DNA of 60,249 bases, taken from assembly GCA_902500995.1 (NCBI GenBank), contig CABVSR010000022.1:1-60249 (forward strand). The letters run 5' to 3'. The stretch is from an uncultured Nitrospira sp. GTDB lineage: Bacteria; Nitrospirota; Nitrospiria; Nitrospirales; Nitrospiraceae. Each line of letters opens with the position of its first letter. Positions within the stretch are counted from its first letter, which is position 1. Below the pieces are notes generated by a model that was not told the origin of the DNA, searched no databases, and worked only from the letters and a program-made list of their open reading frames with translations. Shown here in pieces: positions 51,791-60,249 of this stretch. The position numbers and the translations under genes are program-made.

Positions 51791-52450
51791 GATCGGTTCA
51801 GTCAGACTGAGGTCAGGTTCTGTGGGTAACATACCTGTCCGGTTCAAAGCAACCGGCGGCCGGCGCTGCCCGGCGCGGCCAGACCACTATGGATTGAACG
51901 CCGCTGTCATCGGCGCATGCCTGTTTTCCCACACGCTCGCGAAGCAGCGCAGATCAGGCCCGTTGTGAAACGGCGGTCGAACGATGATCATAAGCGCGTG
52001 GCTTCTCGCATACGTATTCTCCATATGTGTGCGCGTCAGGATCATGACGGTCGTCAGCGTTCTGACTTGGGTTGCCAGATCTCTGGCGTTCAGGGGCGCC
52101 CTCACCACGGACAGTCGGCCCTGCAGCTAACAACTAAGTTTTTTCCTGTATGCGTTGGCATTCTTTTTCTTGTGATGAGTTGACAATTATGTCTAATTCC
52201 CTAGAATAAGCTTCGAAGTCAGACAGGTTAGCTCCTCGCTGTGTGCCTACACTGAGGCCGTGCGTGCCGCTTATCCGTCCCCGTTTCGACCATCCCACAT
52301 CCTCCCGTAATTTTGGAATCGTTCGTGCGCTTGCAAGAGTCCAGCCTCGCCCGGAGCTCACTGCATGAGGGGGCGAAGCGGCCACTGGTTATTCACCACG
52401 ATGCCGTGGCAGGACCGCCACCAGGACTCACATTTGCGGGAGGAATAGAT
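51791..52450. other. Divergent intergenic region with a strong promoter
   Basis: A 660-base region between the lipoprotein gene (- strand) and the PilZ fusion (+ strand). No gene is supported. The + strand promoter at 52180 lies in it, and about 235 bases of leader follow that promoter. Confidence 0.55.
52180..52207 (+). promoter_or_regulatory. Strong sigma70-type promoter
   Basis: TTGACA (perfect) at 52180-52185, a 16-base spacer and TAGAAT (5 of 6) at 52202-52207. Transcription would start near 52214, giving a leader of about 237 bases before the ATG at 52451. This is the best promoter match in the window. Confidence 0.7.
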
Positions 52451-55180
52451 ATGTCGTCTCACATCACTGCGCTTCACGTGACTCAGCCGGTACCTGCCCT
52501 CCACGGGCATGAGGATAGCCTGAATGTTCCTGCGGCGGATCGGAAGAAAACGAGCGAGGCCTGGTCGCTTTCGCTCGCGGAACGGCGGGCTTCTCGTCGT
52601 CTCGCTCTTCGCCTGTCCACGCAGCTGTTCTTTCAGGGCCAGACGTGGAAAGGCATCACGAAAAGCATCGGGCTGGGCGGCCTGTCGATGGACTTCGTGT
52701 CCGAGATTCCCGCCATGCTGAATCAGCAGATGCGATTAAGTTTCAGCCCCGAGAAGGGGTCGCTGAACAGCCTCGGAATCGTGTGTGGGATTCGCTCCGG
52801 GGAGGCGATACCTGTGCCTGGCCGGACTGACACTGCCGTGACCTTGGCTATCCAATTCGTGCACCTGAGCGCCGCCGACGAAGCGGTCGTGGCCGCGCTG
52901 CTCAACGAAGGACGTTCTCCGTCGAAACAGATGCGCCTGGCAGCGGCCTTGGTCGTGCAGGAAGGTGAAGAGACCCTCATCGATACCGGTTCGCAACCGA
53001 CCTCCGGTGGGGCGGCGCCCATTTACCTGGTGCGAGGTCCCGAACGACCACGGCAGGAGCGGCGCCGCCAGCAGCGGGTGGTGGTCGGGCTCAGCACGGA
53101 AGTGAGTCTCCGGTCTCGCGGAGGTGGGCGGCAGCTGGCGGCCGCCATGACCACGGACTTGTCCCACAACGGCGCCTGCGTCCATCTGTCGGCTGAGGAA
53201 GACCTGTTGGGTTCAGAACTCGAGTTGCGTTGGTTGCAATCAACCGCGCTGCATGGATCCGCCGCCGCCTCCTTGCCGGCAACACTATGCGCGGTTTCAG
53301 GCGAAGTCGTGTGGACCAGACCGGTGCCAGCGGATGCCCGCCCTGGTTGCGTCTCCCTGGCAGGGCGAACGGTGCTGGCGGGCGTGCGATTTCTTCCGGT
53401 GGCCAAGGAAGCCGAAGACATTATTGAGCATCTGTTGGCACAGAGGCCAGGGCCGAGCGCCGAAGCTCAAGCCGAAGGTCCTGCCGTTATCAGCACCTTT
53501 TCCGAATGTTTCCGGCCCTCCGGTCTCCGGATCGCCCTCTGCCATGACCGCCCCCGCGCCGAACCGGCGGCCGATGCCCCGATTGTCGTGCTCGCGCCCG
53601 GATATGGGGAGAGCAAGCGCGATTATGTTCCGTTGGCCTATTATCTGGCCGGCAATGGGTTCAACGTGGTTCGCTACGATAATGTGAATCATGTGGGCGA
53701 AAGCGACGGCCTGGTGACTCAATTCCGGTTGGAAGATATGGAGACCGATCTCGAAACGGTGCTGCAGCATGTTGCCGATCAATGGCCGGGGCGACCGATC
53801 GGGCTCGTGGCTACGAGTCTGGCCGGCCGCGTGGCACTGAAGGTTGCCGGCAAGGTGCCTCATGTGCGGCTGCTGACGTTGATCAACGGGATCATGGATA
53901 TCCGGCATACGCTGCAGGCCGTGCATCAAGAAGATTTGATCGGAGAGCATTTGGCGGGCGTGCACAAAGGCGTGGTGAATATCCTGGGTCTCACCATCGA
54001 CGCGGACCGCTGGCTGGAGCATGCGGTGCGAGGGGAGTATGCGGACCTGCTGACAACTCAGCGCGACGCCGCGCGTCTGCGCACTCCGGTCGTGCTGTTT
54101 CACGCCGAGCAGGACGCCTGGGTTGATTCGGCCTCCATCGAACGGGTCGCGGAAGCGATCGGTCCGTATGTGCGCCATTCCTTCGTCGTGCCCGGTGCGT
54201 TACATCGCCTGCAGGAGAGCCCGCGGAAAGCCCGCACGGTCTACCGGCAAATTGCCGCCTGTTGCCAGCAGGAGCTATGGCCCGCGCGCCGCCAGGAGCG
54301 GATGATCGAACCGTCCCACCGTGAAATCGGCATGCAGAACCGGATGGAGCGCGAACGGAGGAAGAAGCGGCGGCCGATGGAAAAATCGGATCACGTGGCA
54401 TTCTGGCAAGACTATTTGCAGAACTTTCAGACCATTCCCAATGTGGCCGATTTCTGGCGCCTCATGGATCATCTCTATCGATTGATGGGCCCCTGCCACC
54501 AGGGCGAGCGGATTTTGGATGCCGGGTGCGGTAACGGGAATTTCGGCGTCTTCCTGCAATTGAATCACGCATTCCGGCAGCGCTACGGCAAGCGCGGGGA
54601 TTTTCGCTCCCCGGACTATGTCGGCCTCGACTTCGTGCCGGCGGCCCTGGCGCAAGCCATGACGAATTTTTCGCAAGTCGGCACGACGTTGCAGGGGCAA
54701 TTTTATGAAGGGTTGCGGGCCTATGAACCCATGTCGATGCGCGTCTGCCAGGCCGATCTCGAATGTGCGTTGCCGTTTCCCGATCATTCGTTCGACCGCG
54801 TCGTGTGCAATCTCGTGTTGGGGTATGTGCGGGACCCCCTCTCCACCCTGCGGGAATATCTCCGGGTGTTGACTCCGCAGGGGCGGCTGGTCATTTCCAA
54901 TTTGAAGCCGTATGCGGATCTGTCGGCCATCTATCGCAATTTTGTGGATACCGCGCAGACGAAGGATCAGGTTGAGGAAGGTCGTCGCCTCCTGGACAAT
55001 TCTGGTAGAATCAAGGAACGCGAAGGCGAAGGCACCTTCCATTTCCACTATCAGACTGAATTAGAAAGTCTGCTGCGCGCTGCGGGCGTCTCGCGCCCGA
55101 GAATTTATTCCACGTTCGGAAATCAAGCCCTCATTGCCGTGGCCGAGAAGGGCATGGCGCACATCACGGTGGCAGCATGA
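52451..55180 (+). CDS. PilZ-PilZ-LuxD-like-methyltransferase fusion protein
   Basis: A 909-residue, four-domain protein. Residues about 40-140 are a degenerate PilZ domain. Residues about 200-335 are a second PilZ with an intact c-di-GMP motif (RxxxR at 205-209, DLSHNG at 236-241). Residues about 360-610 are an alpha/beta hydrolase most like LuxD: FNVVRYDNVNHVG, GLVATSLAGR (nucleophile Ser456), Asp555 (EQDAWVD) and His585. Residues about 660-905 are a class I methyltransferase with DAGCGNGNFG (Asp690). GGGAGGA lies just before ATG 52451; an upstream TTG frame at 52313 lacks a ribosome-binding site. The histidine kinase gene follows after 33 bases. This may be a c-di-GMP-regulated enzyme acting on acyl chains; that function is inferred. 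Confidence 0.8.
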   Translation: MSSHITALHVTQPVPALHGHEDSLNVPAADRKKTSEAWSLSLAERRASRRLALRLSTQLFFQGQTWKGITKSIGLGGLSMDFVSEIPAMLNQQMRLSFSPEKGSLNSLGIVCGIRSGEAIPVPGRTDTAVTLAIQFVHLSAADEAVVAALLNEGRSPSKQMRLAAALVVQEGEETLIDTGSQPTSGGAAPIYLVRGPERPRQERRRQQRVVVGLSTEVSLRSRGGGRQLAAAMTTDLSHNGACVHLSAEEDLLGSELELRWLQSTALHGSAAASLPATLCAVSGEVVWTRPVPADARPGCVSLAGRTVLAGVRFLPVAKEAEDIIEHLLAQRPGPSAEAQAEGPAVISTFSECFRPSGLRIALCHDRPRAEPAADAPIVVLAPGYGESKRDYVPLAYYLAGNGFNVVRYDNVNHVGESDGLVTQFRLEDMETDLETVLQHVADQWPGRPIGLVATSLAGRVALKVAGKVPHVRLLTLINGIMDIRHTLQAVHQEDLIGEHLAGVHKGVVNILGLTIDADRWLEHAVRGEYADLLTTQRDAARLRTPVVLFHAEQDAWVDSASIERVAEAIGPYVRHSFVVPGALHRLQESPRKARTVYRQIAACCQQELWPARRQERMIEPSHREIGMQNRMERERRKKRRPMEKSDHVAFWQDYLQNFQTIPNVADFWRLMDHLYRLMGPCHQGERILDAGCGNGNFGVFLQLNHAFRQRYGKRGDFRSPDYVGLDFVPAALAQAMTNFSQVGTTLQGQFYEGLRAYEPMSMRVCQADLECALPFPDHSFDRVVCNLVLGYVRDPLSTLREYLRVLTPQGRLVISNLKPYADLSAIYRNFVDTAQTKDQVEEGRRLLDNSGRIKEREGEGTFHFHYQTELESLLRAAGVSRPRIYSTFGNQALIAVAEKGMAHITVAA

Positions 55181-55213
55181 TGAGACGGTGCCGGTCCTCC
55201 CAGAGTAGCTGAT

Positions 55214-58200
55214 ATGAAAGTGCTCGCATTCAGCGCGTTGGTCAATGCGTTGGCTGCGACAGGGCTCGGAATGTTCGTCTATTTCCGGGATCCTGCCGCG
55301 GCGCGCAACCGGATCTACGGGCTGTATTGTCTGAGCATTGCCTTCTGGAGCATTTTCTACTGCGGGTGGCATCTCGCGGAATCCAAGGACCTCGCGCTGA
55401 GCCTGTTGCGCCTGGTCATGGCCGGTGCGTCGCTCATCCCGATCCTCTATTTTCATCACACGGTTACCTTTCTCGACATTGCGGCTCGCCATGCCCGGGC
55501 GCTGAAGATCGGCTATGGATTAGCCGGACTGTTCCTGCTGGCCGATACGACCCCCTGGTTTGTCGCGGGGGTGCATCCGGCGATGTCGTTTTCCTTCTGG
55601 CCCGTTCCCGGCCCGTTCTTCCACCCGTTTCTCGTGTATTTCCTCTGGTACGTGATCTACGCTACGTCGCTCGTGGGGGTGGCGCTTCGCGATGCCAATG
55701 GGATCCGCCGCCATCAATATGCCTACATGCTGGCCGCCAGTGTGATTGGATACGCGGGCGGGGCGACGAATTTTCCGCTCTGGTACGGCGTCCCGCTCTT
55801 GCCGTACGGCACGGTGCTCATCACGATGTACACCGCCCTGATGGCCTATACCATCGTTCGGTACCGCCTGATGAATATCAGCGTCGTGCTGAACAAGGGA
55901 TTGGGCTATGCCATCGTGCTGGCGATTATCGTGGTGGCGACTTCCATCGGCGCGGTGCTGAGCAATCGGGCGACCGGGCATTCCACCCCTCCGTTGCTGG
56001 CCGGCACCTTGTTTCTGATCTGTGCCTTGTGGGTCCTCAGCAACAATCCCCGCTCATCCTCGAATACTGTCTTCAGCGCCGTTTGCGGGGCCGCATGCCT
56101 GTGGTTGTTCGGCTGCTTCATGCTGTTCTCCGCCGCCAATGAGACGGAAGCCCTGTTCTGGATGCGAGTCATTTATACGGGGATCGTGTTTCTGCCTGCG
56201 TTGACCTATCACTTCGCGCATAGGCTTTCCGCAGGGGCTGCGCAGGACCGGGTGATTCTTTGGAACTATGCCCTCGGCGGGCTGTTCTGGAGTCTCCTCT
56301 TCACGACCTATCTGGTGGACGGACAGTACGTCTATTACTGGGGCCGGTACCCCAAGGCCGGTGTTCTTCACCCATGGCTGGTCGCCTACGTAGTGGCAGG
56401 CGGCGGCCTGACGGTGTATCGGCTGTATCAGGGGTACCGCGACCATCAAACATCCGCGCCTCTTCTATCCGCCCAATTGAAATATACCCTGGTGGCGCTG
56501 TTGCTGGGGTTCCTGTCCTCCCTCGACTTCCTGCAAAACTATGGCGTGGGATTCTATCCGGTCGGCTACTTGCTGGCGGGATTGTCCGTCACGGTCGTCG
56601 CGTATGCGATTGCCCGTTACGAATTGATGGACATCTCGTTCGCGCCGACCAGGCCGAAAGTCATGTTGTCGATCAAGCTCGCGGGGCTGATTCCGGCGTA
56701 CATGATGATTTTGCTCGTCATTCGGATTTTTACCGGAACCTTCCACTACCTCCTGGCGGGGGTGCTGTTCGGGCTCTTCGTGATCGTGTCGAGCGGGTTG
56801 GCCAATCTGCAAAAGGGCGTGGAACGCGCGATCGGGCAGACGCTGTTCCGAGAGCGCTATGATGCCTATGACACGCTGGTGCAATTCTCCAAATCCCTGG
56901 TGGCGATTCTTGAACTGAAATCGCTGACCAAGGAAATCGTGCAAACGTTGGCCCGGGTGATGAACATCAAGACCGCGTCAGTCTATGTCCTCGATAAGGA
57001 GCAGGGAGTCTACAGTTTGACGGCATCATACGGATTTGTGACCAGAGATGTGATTGTGCCTCCCATCAAGATGGAGAGCGAATTTCCGCGGGCGCTCTTG
57101 CGAACTGAAACGGCCCTGGTTCGAGAAGAAATCGAATATGATAAAGCTGATACCGATTACTTGCGACTGCTGGGCACCTTGAAGGCGCTGGAATCGGAAG
57201 TCTGTATCCCCTTGGTCAGCAAGGAGCGCCTAGTCGGCTTCTGCAATTTAGGGCGCCGTGCGAATCACGGTATGTATTCGACGGAAGAATTGGCGTTGCT
57301 GAAAACGCTGGCGCAGCATGCGGCCATCGCGATCGATAACGCGCTCCTGTATGAAGACCTGCGCCGATCCCAGTTGCTGATGCGCCGCACCGACCGGCTG
57401 CGATCACTGGAAACGATGGCCGGAGGATTCGCGCATGAGATTCGCAATCCGCTGACGTCTATCAAGACATTCGTTCAGCTGGCGCCCGACCGGCGAGACG
57501 ATGTCGAATTCATGGAGCAGTTCAGTCAGGTGGTCTGTGAGGATGTCGAGCGAATTGAACGGCTGGTCCACGAAATTCTTGACTATGCGCGGTATATGAC
57601 GCCGAAACTCACGCAGGAGAGCTTGAACGACGTGGTGTCTTCCTGCCTGTATTTTATCGAGGTGAAGGCGAGCAGCAAGGCCATCACCATTCAGAAGGAA
57701 CTCGCGCCGGATTTGCCCTTCGTCAAGCTGGATCGGCAACAGATCAAACAGGTGTTGCTCAACTTATTCATCAACGCGATGGAAGCGATCGGAGGGGAAC
57801 AGGGCGGCCGCTTGTCCGTGCGCACCAGAAAGCTTGTCAAGGCGGTCAATGAGCCGTGGGTTCAGATCGAGGTGGAGGACAGCGGACCCGGGATTGAACC
57901 GCACGACTTGGATCATATATTTGACCCGTTTTACACGACCAAACATGAGAGCGGGGAACGCGAGGGAACCGGGTTAGGGCTGACCATCGCTCATCAAATT
58001 GTTCAGGAACACGGAGGATATGTGGAAGTGGTCAGTGAAGTGGGGCATGGCACGAAGTTCATGGTGAGCCTTCCCGTAAACCCGCCGATGACGGAATGGC
58101 AGGCGACTCAGCCGCTCTACGAAGATAGTCGAAAACTCGCGGGCGCATTTCTCGCGAGGCCCCACCTGAGTTTGGAGGAACAGTTCAGCAAGCCCGATTC

Positions 58201-58222
58201 ACCCGTCAAAACCCGAACCTGA
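55214..58222 (+). CDS. Membrane histidine kinase with tandem 7TM sensor modules
   Basis: A 1002-residue histidine kinase. The membrane region (about residues 5-540) has two consecutive 7TM-type modules, recognised by near-repeated ends VRYRLMNIS (about 217) and ARYELMDIS (about 473). A GAF domain (about 560-715) follows, then HisKA with the phospho-acceptor His741 (AHEIRNPLTSIK), and an HATPase with NLFINAMEAIG, an N box, and G boxes (EDSGPGIE, GTGLGLTI). It is 33 bases after the fusion gene and probably coexpressed. No response regulator is adjacent. Confidence 0.86.
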   Translation: MKVLAFSALVNALAATGLGMFVYFRDPAAARNRIYGLYCLSIAFWSIFYCGWHLAESKDLALSLLRLVMAGASLIPILYFHHTVTFLDIAARHARALKIGYGLAGLFLLADTTPWFVAGVHPAMSFSFWPVPGPFFHPFLVYFLWYVIYATSLVGVALRDANGIRRHQYAYMLAASVIGYAGGATNFPLWYGVPLLPYGTVLITMYTALMAYTIVRYRLMNISVVLNKGLGYAIVLAIIVVATSIGAVLSNRATGHSTPPLLAGTLFLICALWVLSNNPRSSSNTVFSAVCGAACLWLFGCFMLFSAANETEALFWMRVIYTGIVFLPALTYHFAHRLSAGAAQDRVILWNYALGGLFWSLLFTTYLVDGQYVYYWGRYPKAGVLHPWLVAYVVAGGGLTVYRLYQGYRDHQTSAPLLSAQLKYTLVALLLGFLSSLDFLQNYGVGFYPVGYLLAGLSVTVVAYAIARYELMDISFAPTRPKVMLSIKLAGLIPAYMMILLVIRIFTGTFHYLLAGVLFGLFVIVSSGLANLQKGVERAIGQTLFRERYDAYDTLVQFSKSLVAILELKSLTKEIVQTLARVMNIKTASVYVLDKEQGVYSLTASYGFVTRDVIVPPIKMESEFPRALLRTETALVREEIEYDKADTDYLRLLGTLKALESEVCIPLVSKERLVGFCNLGRRANHGMYSTEELALLKTLAQHAAIAIDNALLYEDLRRSQLLMRRTDRLRSLETMAGGFAHEIRNPLTSIKTFVQLAPDRRDDVEFMEQFSQVVCEDVERIERLVHEILDYARYMTPKLTQESLNDVVSSCLYFIEVKASSKAITIQKELAPDLPFVKLDRQQIKQVLLNLFINAMEAIGGEQGGRLSVRTRKLVKAVNEPWVQIEVEDSGPGIEPHDLDHIFDPFYTTKHESGEREGTGLGLTIAHQIVQEHGGYVEVVSEVGHGTKFMVSLPVNPPMTEWQATQPLYEDSRKLAGAFLARPHLSLEEQFSKPDSPVKTRT

Positions 58223-58378
58223 GAGCGGGAATTTCCTGGCTGACCTGGACTGCATCGAGTTCCATGCTGATGGCGCTCGCCGATTGCGCTGATGTATTGG
58301 TCTGAAGCGGCGCCTGAAGGAATCTACAGCGCCCAATGATACAGGATGGCACAGGTAAGCAAACTCATTGCGGTCAAC

Positions 58379-59362
58379 TCACGACCGGGAAGACAGCCAC
58401 TCGATAATTCTGTTCTCCGCCCAAAAGCGATCTTCTCCAGGCCGACGCTTCTGGAAGAATCCGCAGTGCCCGCCGCTCCCTAGCATCGTCAAGGTAATAT
58501 GACGATTGTGTCTGATGCCCGGCGTCTCAAACATCGATGTCGGAATGAACGGATCGTCCTGGGCTGTGATAATCAGCGTGGGCACCGCGATTTCAGATAA
58601 CACGTGGCGCGCTCCGGCTCGATGGTAATAATCCGAGGCATCCCGATAGCCCCCATCGGGCGCCGTATAGGTCTCGTCGAACTGAGTGATCGTTTTCATC
58701 GAGCGCAATGGCGAGAGATTCCATTGGCCGGGAAACAGCAGCGCTTTCCGTCGCATACGAGCTTTAAGGCTCGACAGAAAGTGCGCATGGTAGAGCCAGT
58801 TCCTCGGCTCCTCCAGGGCGGCGACGCAGTGTGTGGGGTCGATATTCGGACTGACGGCCACGACGCCGGCTAGCGCGGGTTCTGAACGATGCAGTTCACC
58901 TGCCGCCTTGAGGACAAGATTCCCTCCCATTGAATACCCGATGAGCCAGATGCGGCTTAGGCCATCGCGCTCGCGTAACTCGCGCACGATGGCGCGGTAA
59001 TCATGACTGAGGCCGCTGTTATACAGAGTCGGGGTCAGATGATCCGTGCCCCCGCAGGTGCGTTGGTTCATGCGGATAACATTGAGGCCTGCACGGAAAG
59101 CCTTCGTCGCCATCCCGCGCATATAGTGGGAATCGGCCGATCCTTCAAGGCCATGGACCAAGAAGACGGTGGGTGCCGTCATGGGAGCAGGCTGCCAATG
59201 ACAAATGCCGAGAAGCTGGGTGCCAGGCTGGGTCGTGAAGAGACGTTCGCTGGAAGGCAGATGCTGTTTCCATCCCGGGCGAGGCCAGTAACGAGGAATC
59301 ACCGTCATGAGATGCGGGTTTCGGAGCAGCGGCGCGGGATGAAACCTGTCCTGGCCAGTCAT
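58379..59362 (-). CDS. YheT-family alpha/beta hydrolase
   Basis: A 327-residue alpha/beta hydrolase of the UPF0017/YheT type. The family start (LLRNPHLMTVIPRYWPRP) is intact. The nucleophile elbow is GYSMGGN (Ser near residue 145), with VFLVHGLEGS as the oxyanion part, an Asp in AQDDPF and a catalytic His in GGHCGFF. Family members are esterase-like; the physiological substrate is not known. The ATG at 59362 begins the homologous part; an in-frame extension to 59812 overlaps the divergent aldolase gene and is rejected. Confidence 0.88.
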   Translation of the reverse strand: MTGQDRFHPAPLLRNPHLMTVIPRYWPRPGWKQHLPSSERLFTTQPGTQLLGICHWQPAPMTAPTVFLVHGLEGSADSHYMRGMATKAFRAGLNVIRMNQRTCGGTDHLTPTLYNSGLSHDYRAIVRELRERDGLSRIWLIGYSMGGNLVLKAAGELHRSEPALAGVVAVSPNIDPTHCVAALEEPRNWLYHAHFLSSLKARMRRKALLFPGQWNLSPLRSMKTITQFDETYTAPDGGYRDASDYYHRAGARHVLSEIAVPTLIITAQDDPFIPTSMFETPGIRHNRHITLTMLGSGGHCGFFQKRRPGEDRFWAENRIIEWLSSRS

Positions 59363-59503
59363 ACGAATCTCATCATAACCAATACTGATCGGGCGGCCCA
59401 AACAAATTTTGCTGTCGGTCAAGGTCGTTGTCTTCCGCTCAAGGCCTGCCGGTAACAAACCGATAACAGATGCTGGAGCCTTGTTTCCTAAGAGGAGGCA
59501 GCT

Positions 59504-60130
59504 ATGCTGACGGCGATCGGTGATGTGATGAGGCGGGTCTATGAGCGAGGCTGGATTACGACGAGGGACGGGAATATCAGCATGCGGAAACGGGAAGGCA
59601 AATATCTGTATATCACCCCGTCCGGATGGCGAAAGACGATCGTTCATCCGGAACACGTGGTGCGATTGGAAGTGATTGCCGACCCGACCAGCGGCCTGCC
59701 GGTTCCTCACGTGCGAGACGGGCAGCAGCCTTCGGGGGAACTTTGGATGCATTGGAATCTCCAGCGGGATACGAAAAAAACACGGACAGTCGTCCACGTT
59801 CATGCGACCCATATTGTCGCAGCCATGTATGCCGGCATTGACTTACAGCGAATGAGTGCCGAGTTCCCTGAAATCTCCCGCTACACCCGTGTCGGCTCTA
59901 CCGTGCCGGCGCTGCCTGCTTTATCCCGTGATTTAGCCGATGTGACGGCGGAATGTTTAGGGCTGAGAAAAGATGGCACCTTGGAGTTTGACATTGTCGG
60001 GCAAACGAATCACGGGGTGTGTGCGGTGGCGACTGATCCGTGGGCGGCCTATGAACACATAGAGCGGCTCGATCATATTTGTGAAATCGTGTTAAAGAGC
60101 GGAGTCGCTTCCCAGTCAATTGGGCGATAG
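59504..60130 (+). CDS. Class II aldolase/adducin-family protein
   Basis: A 208-residue zinc enzyme of the class II aldolase family. Metal-binding histidines are seen in VVHVHATHIVAAMYAG and the third in the GQTNHGVCAVATD to HIERLDHICEI region. The substrate could be a sugar phosphate (fuculose-phosphate-like) or methylthioribulose phosphate; neither is proven. A GAGGAGG Shine-Dalgarno precedes the ATG. It is divergent from the YheT-type gene and followed by a terminator. Confidence 0.87.
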   Translation: MLTAIGDVMRRVYERGWITTRDGNISMRKREGKYLYITPSGWRKTIVHPEHVVRLEVIADPTSGLPVPHVRDGQQPSGELWMHWNLQRDTKKTRTVVHVHATHIVAAMYAGIDLQRMSAEFPEISRYTRVGSTVPALPALSRDLADVTAECLGLRKDGTLEFDIVGQTNHGVCAVATDPWAAYEHIERLDHICEIVLKSGVASQSIGR

Positions 60131-60192
60131 CGGCCTAACTGCAGACAGCACGATCCAGGGTCAAGGCGTAGGGAAGCGTTGCAGATGAGAAA

Positions 60193-60229
60193 GGGGGTTC
60201 CCGGTATGTTGCCGGGAACCCCCTTTTAT
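60193..60229 (+). terminator. Rho-independent terminator of the aldolase gene
   Basis: A perfect 12-bp GC-rich stem (gggggttcccgg / ccgggaaccccc, 60193-60204 and 60212-60223) with a 7-base loop, followed by ttttata. It lies 62 bases after the stop at 60130. Confidence 0.92.
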
Positions 60230-60249
60230 ATTCTTAGATTGGCTCCCCG

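Noticed and set aside
58344-58368. Sigma54 (-24/-12) promoter at tggcacaggtaagca
   Set aside because: The TGGCAC word is present, but the -12 element reads AGCA instead of TTGC and it lies between a stop codon and a convergent gene end.
59363-59812. N-terminal extension of the YheT-type protein
   Set aside because: The extra 150 codons overlap the divergent aldolase gene and lack hydrolase-like sequence; the family start begins at 59362.

Overview
The window reads as a chromosomal segment of a Nitrospira-like bacterium (phylum Nitrospirota). This is inferred from gene content and not from a database search. The diagnostic items are a large quinol:cytochrome c oxidoreductase-like cluster with two CydA-like subunits, a proteasome locus with a UBact-type Pup homologue, an IS481-family transposase remnant, and interspersed imperfect inverted repeats. 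GC content is moderately high, genes are dense and mostly in short operons, and most proteins are respiratory or envelope proteins.

Layout. (1) 151-11614, + strand: one respiratory cluster with five c-type cytochrome proteins (six CXXCH sites), two CydA-like membrane proteins, a PRC-barrel/Rieske fusion, a b6-type cytochrome b with a C-terminal PEWY segment, an ethylbenzene-dehydrogenase-type haem-b protein and an unknown membrane protein. It ends convergently on a UbiA-type prenyltransferase. (2) 12610-19251: a lipoprotein with a degenerate caspase fold, a tRNA-Thr, and an accessory stretch (DUF433/DUF5615 toxin-antitoxin pair, TPR protein, Fic enzyme with a palindromic operator, a truncated second copy of the toxin gene, a lipoprotein). 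(3) 19598-22065: a small envelope operon (DUF421, BON lipoprotein, beta-barrel protein). (4) 22258-30727: cell-surface genes, namely a 1097-residue membrane/six-hairpin-like fusion, a GT87-like enzyme, a class GN sortase with its VIT/vWA target, and an OmpA-domain protein. (5) 31355-34543: a secreted unknown, an N5-glutamine-methyltransferase-like enzyme, a DUF4258/DUF2283 pair and an eroded IS481 transposase. (6) 40474 down to 34574, - strand operon: secreted unknown, HIT hydrolase, membrane protein, TPR/Sel1 protein and a CHASE2-sigma54 activator. (7) 40634-50467, + strand: HD protein, YjbQ, HtrA-like protease, then the proteasome block (AAA ATPase, Dop, UBact/Pup, PrcB, PrcA, PafA). (8) 50475-60249: two envelope genes on the - strand, then a PilZ-PilZ-LuxD-like-methyltransferase fusion directly followed by a histidine kinase with two tandem 7TM sensor modules, a YheT-type hydrolase and a class II aldolase-family enzyme.

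How the parts work together. The first cluster probably builds one membrane complex moving electrons between the quinone pool and periplasmic cytochromes, possibly with the CydA-like and haem-b subunits replacing or extending the usual bc1 architecture. The proteasome block supplies the tag, ligase, depupylase, unfoldase and both core subunits. The most unusual protein is the four-domain fusion at 52451-55180, which joins c-di-GMP receptor domains to a LuxD-like acyl-transfer fold and a methyltransferase next to a membrane histidine kinase. I see no complete mobile element, no CRISPR array and no rRNA.
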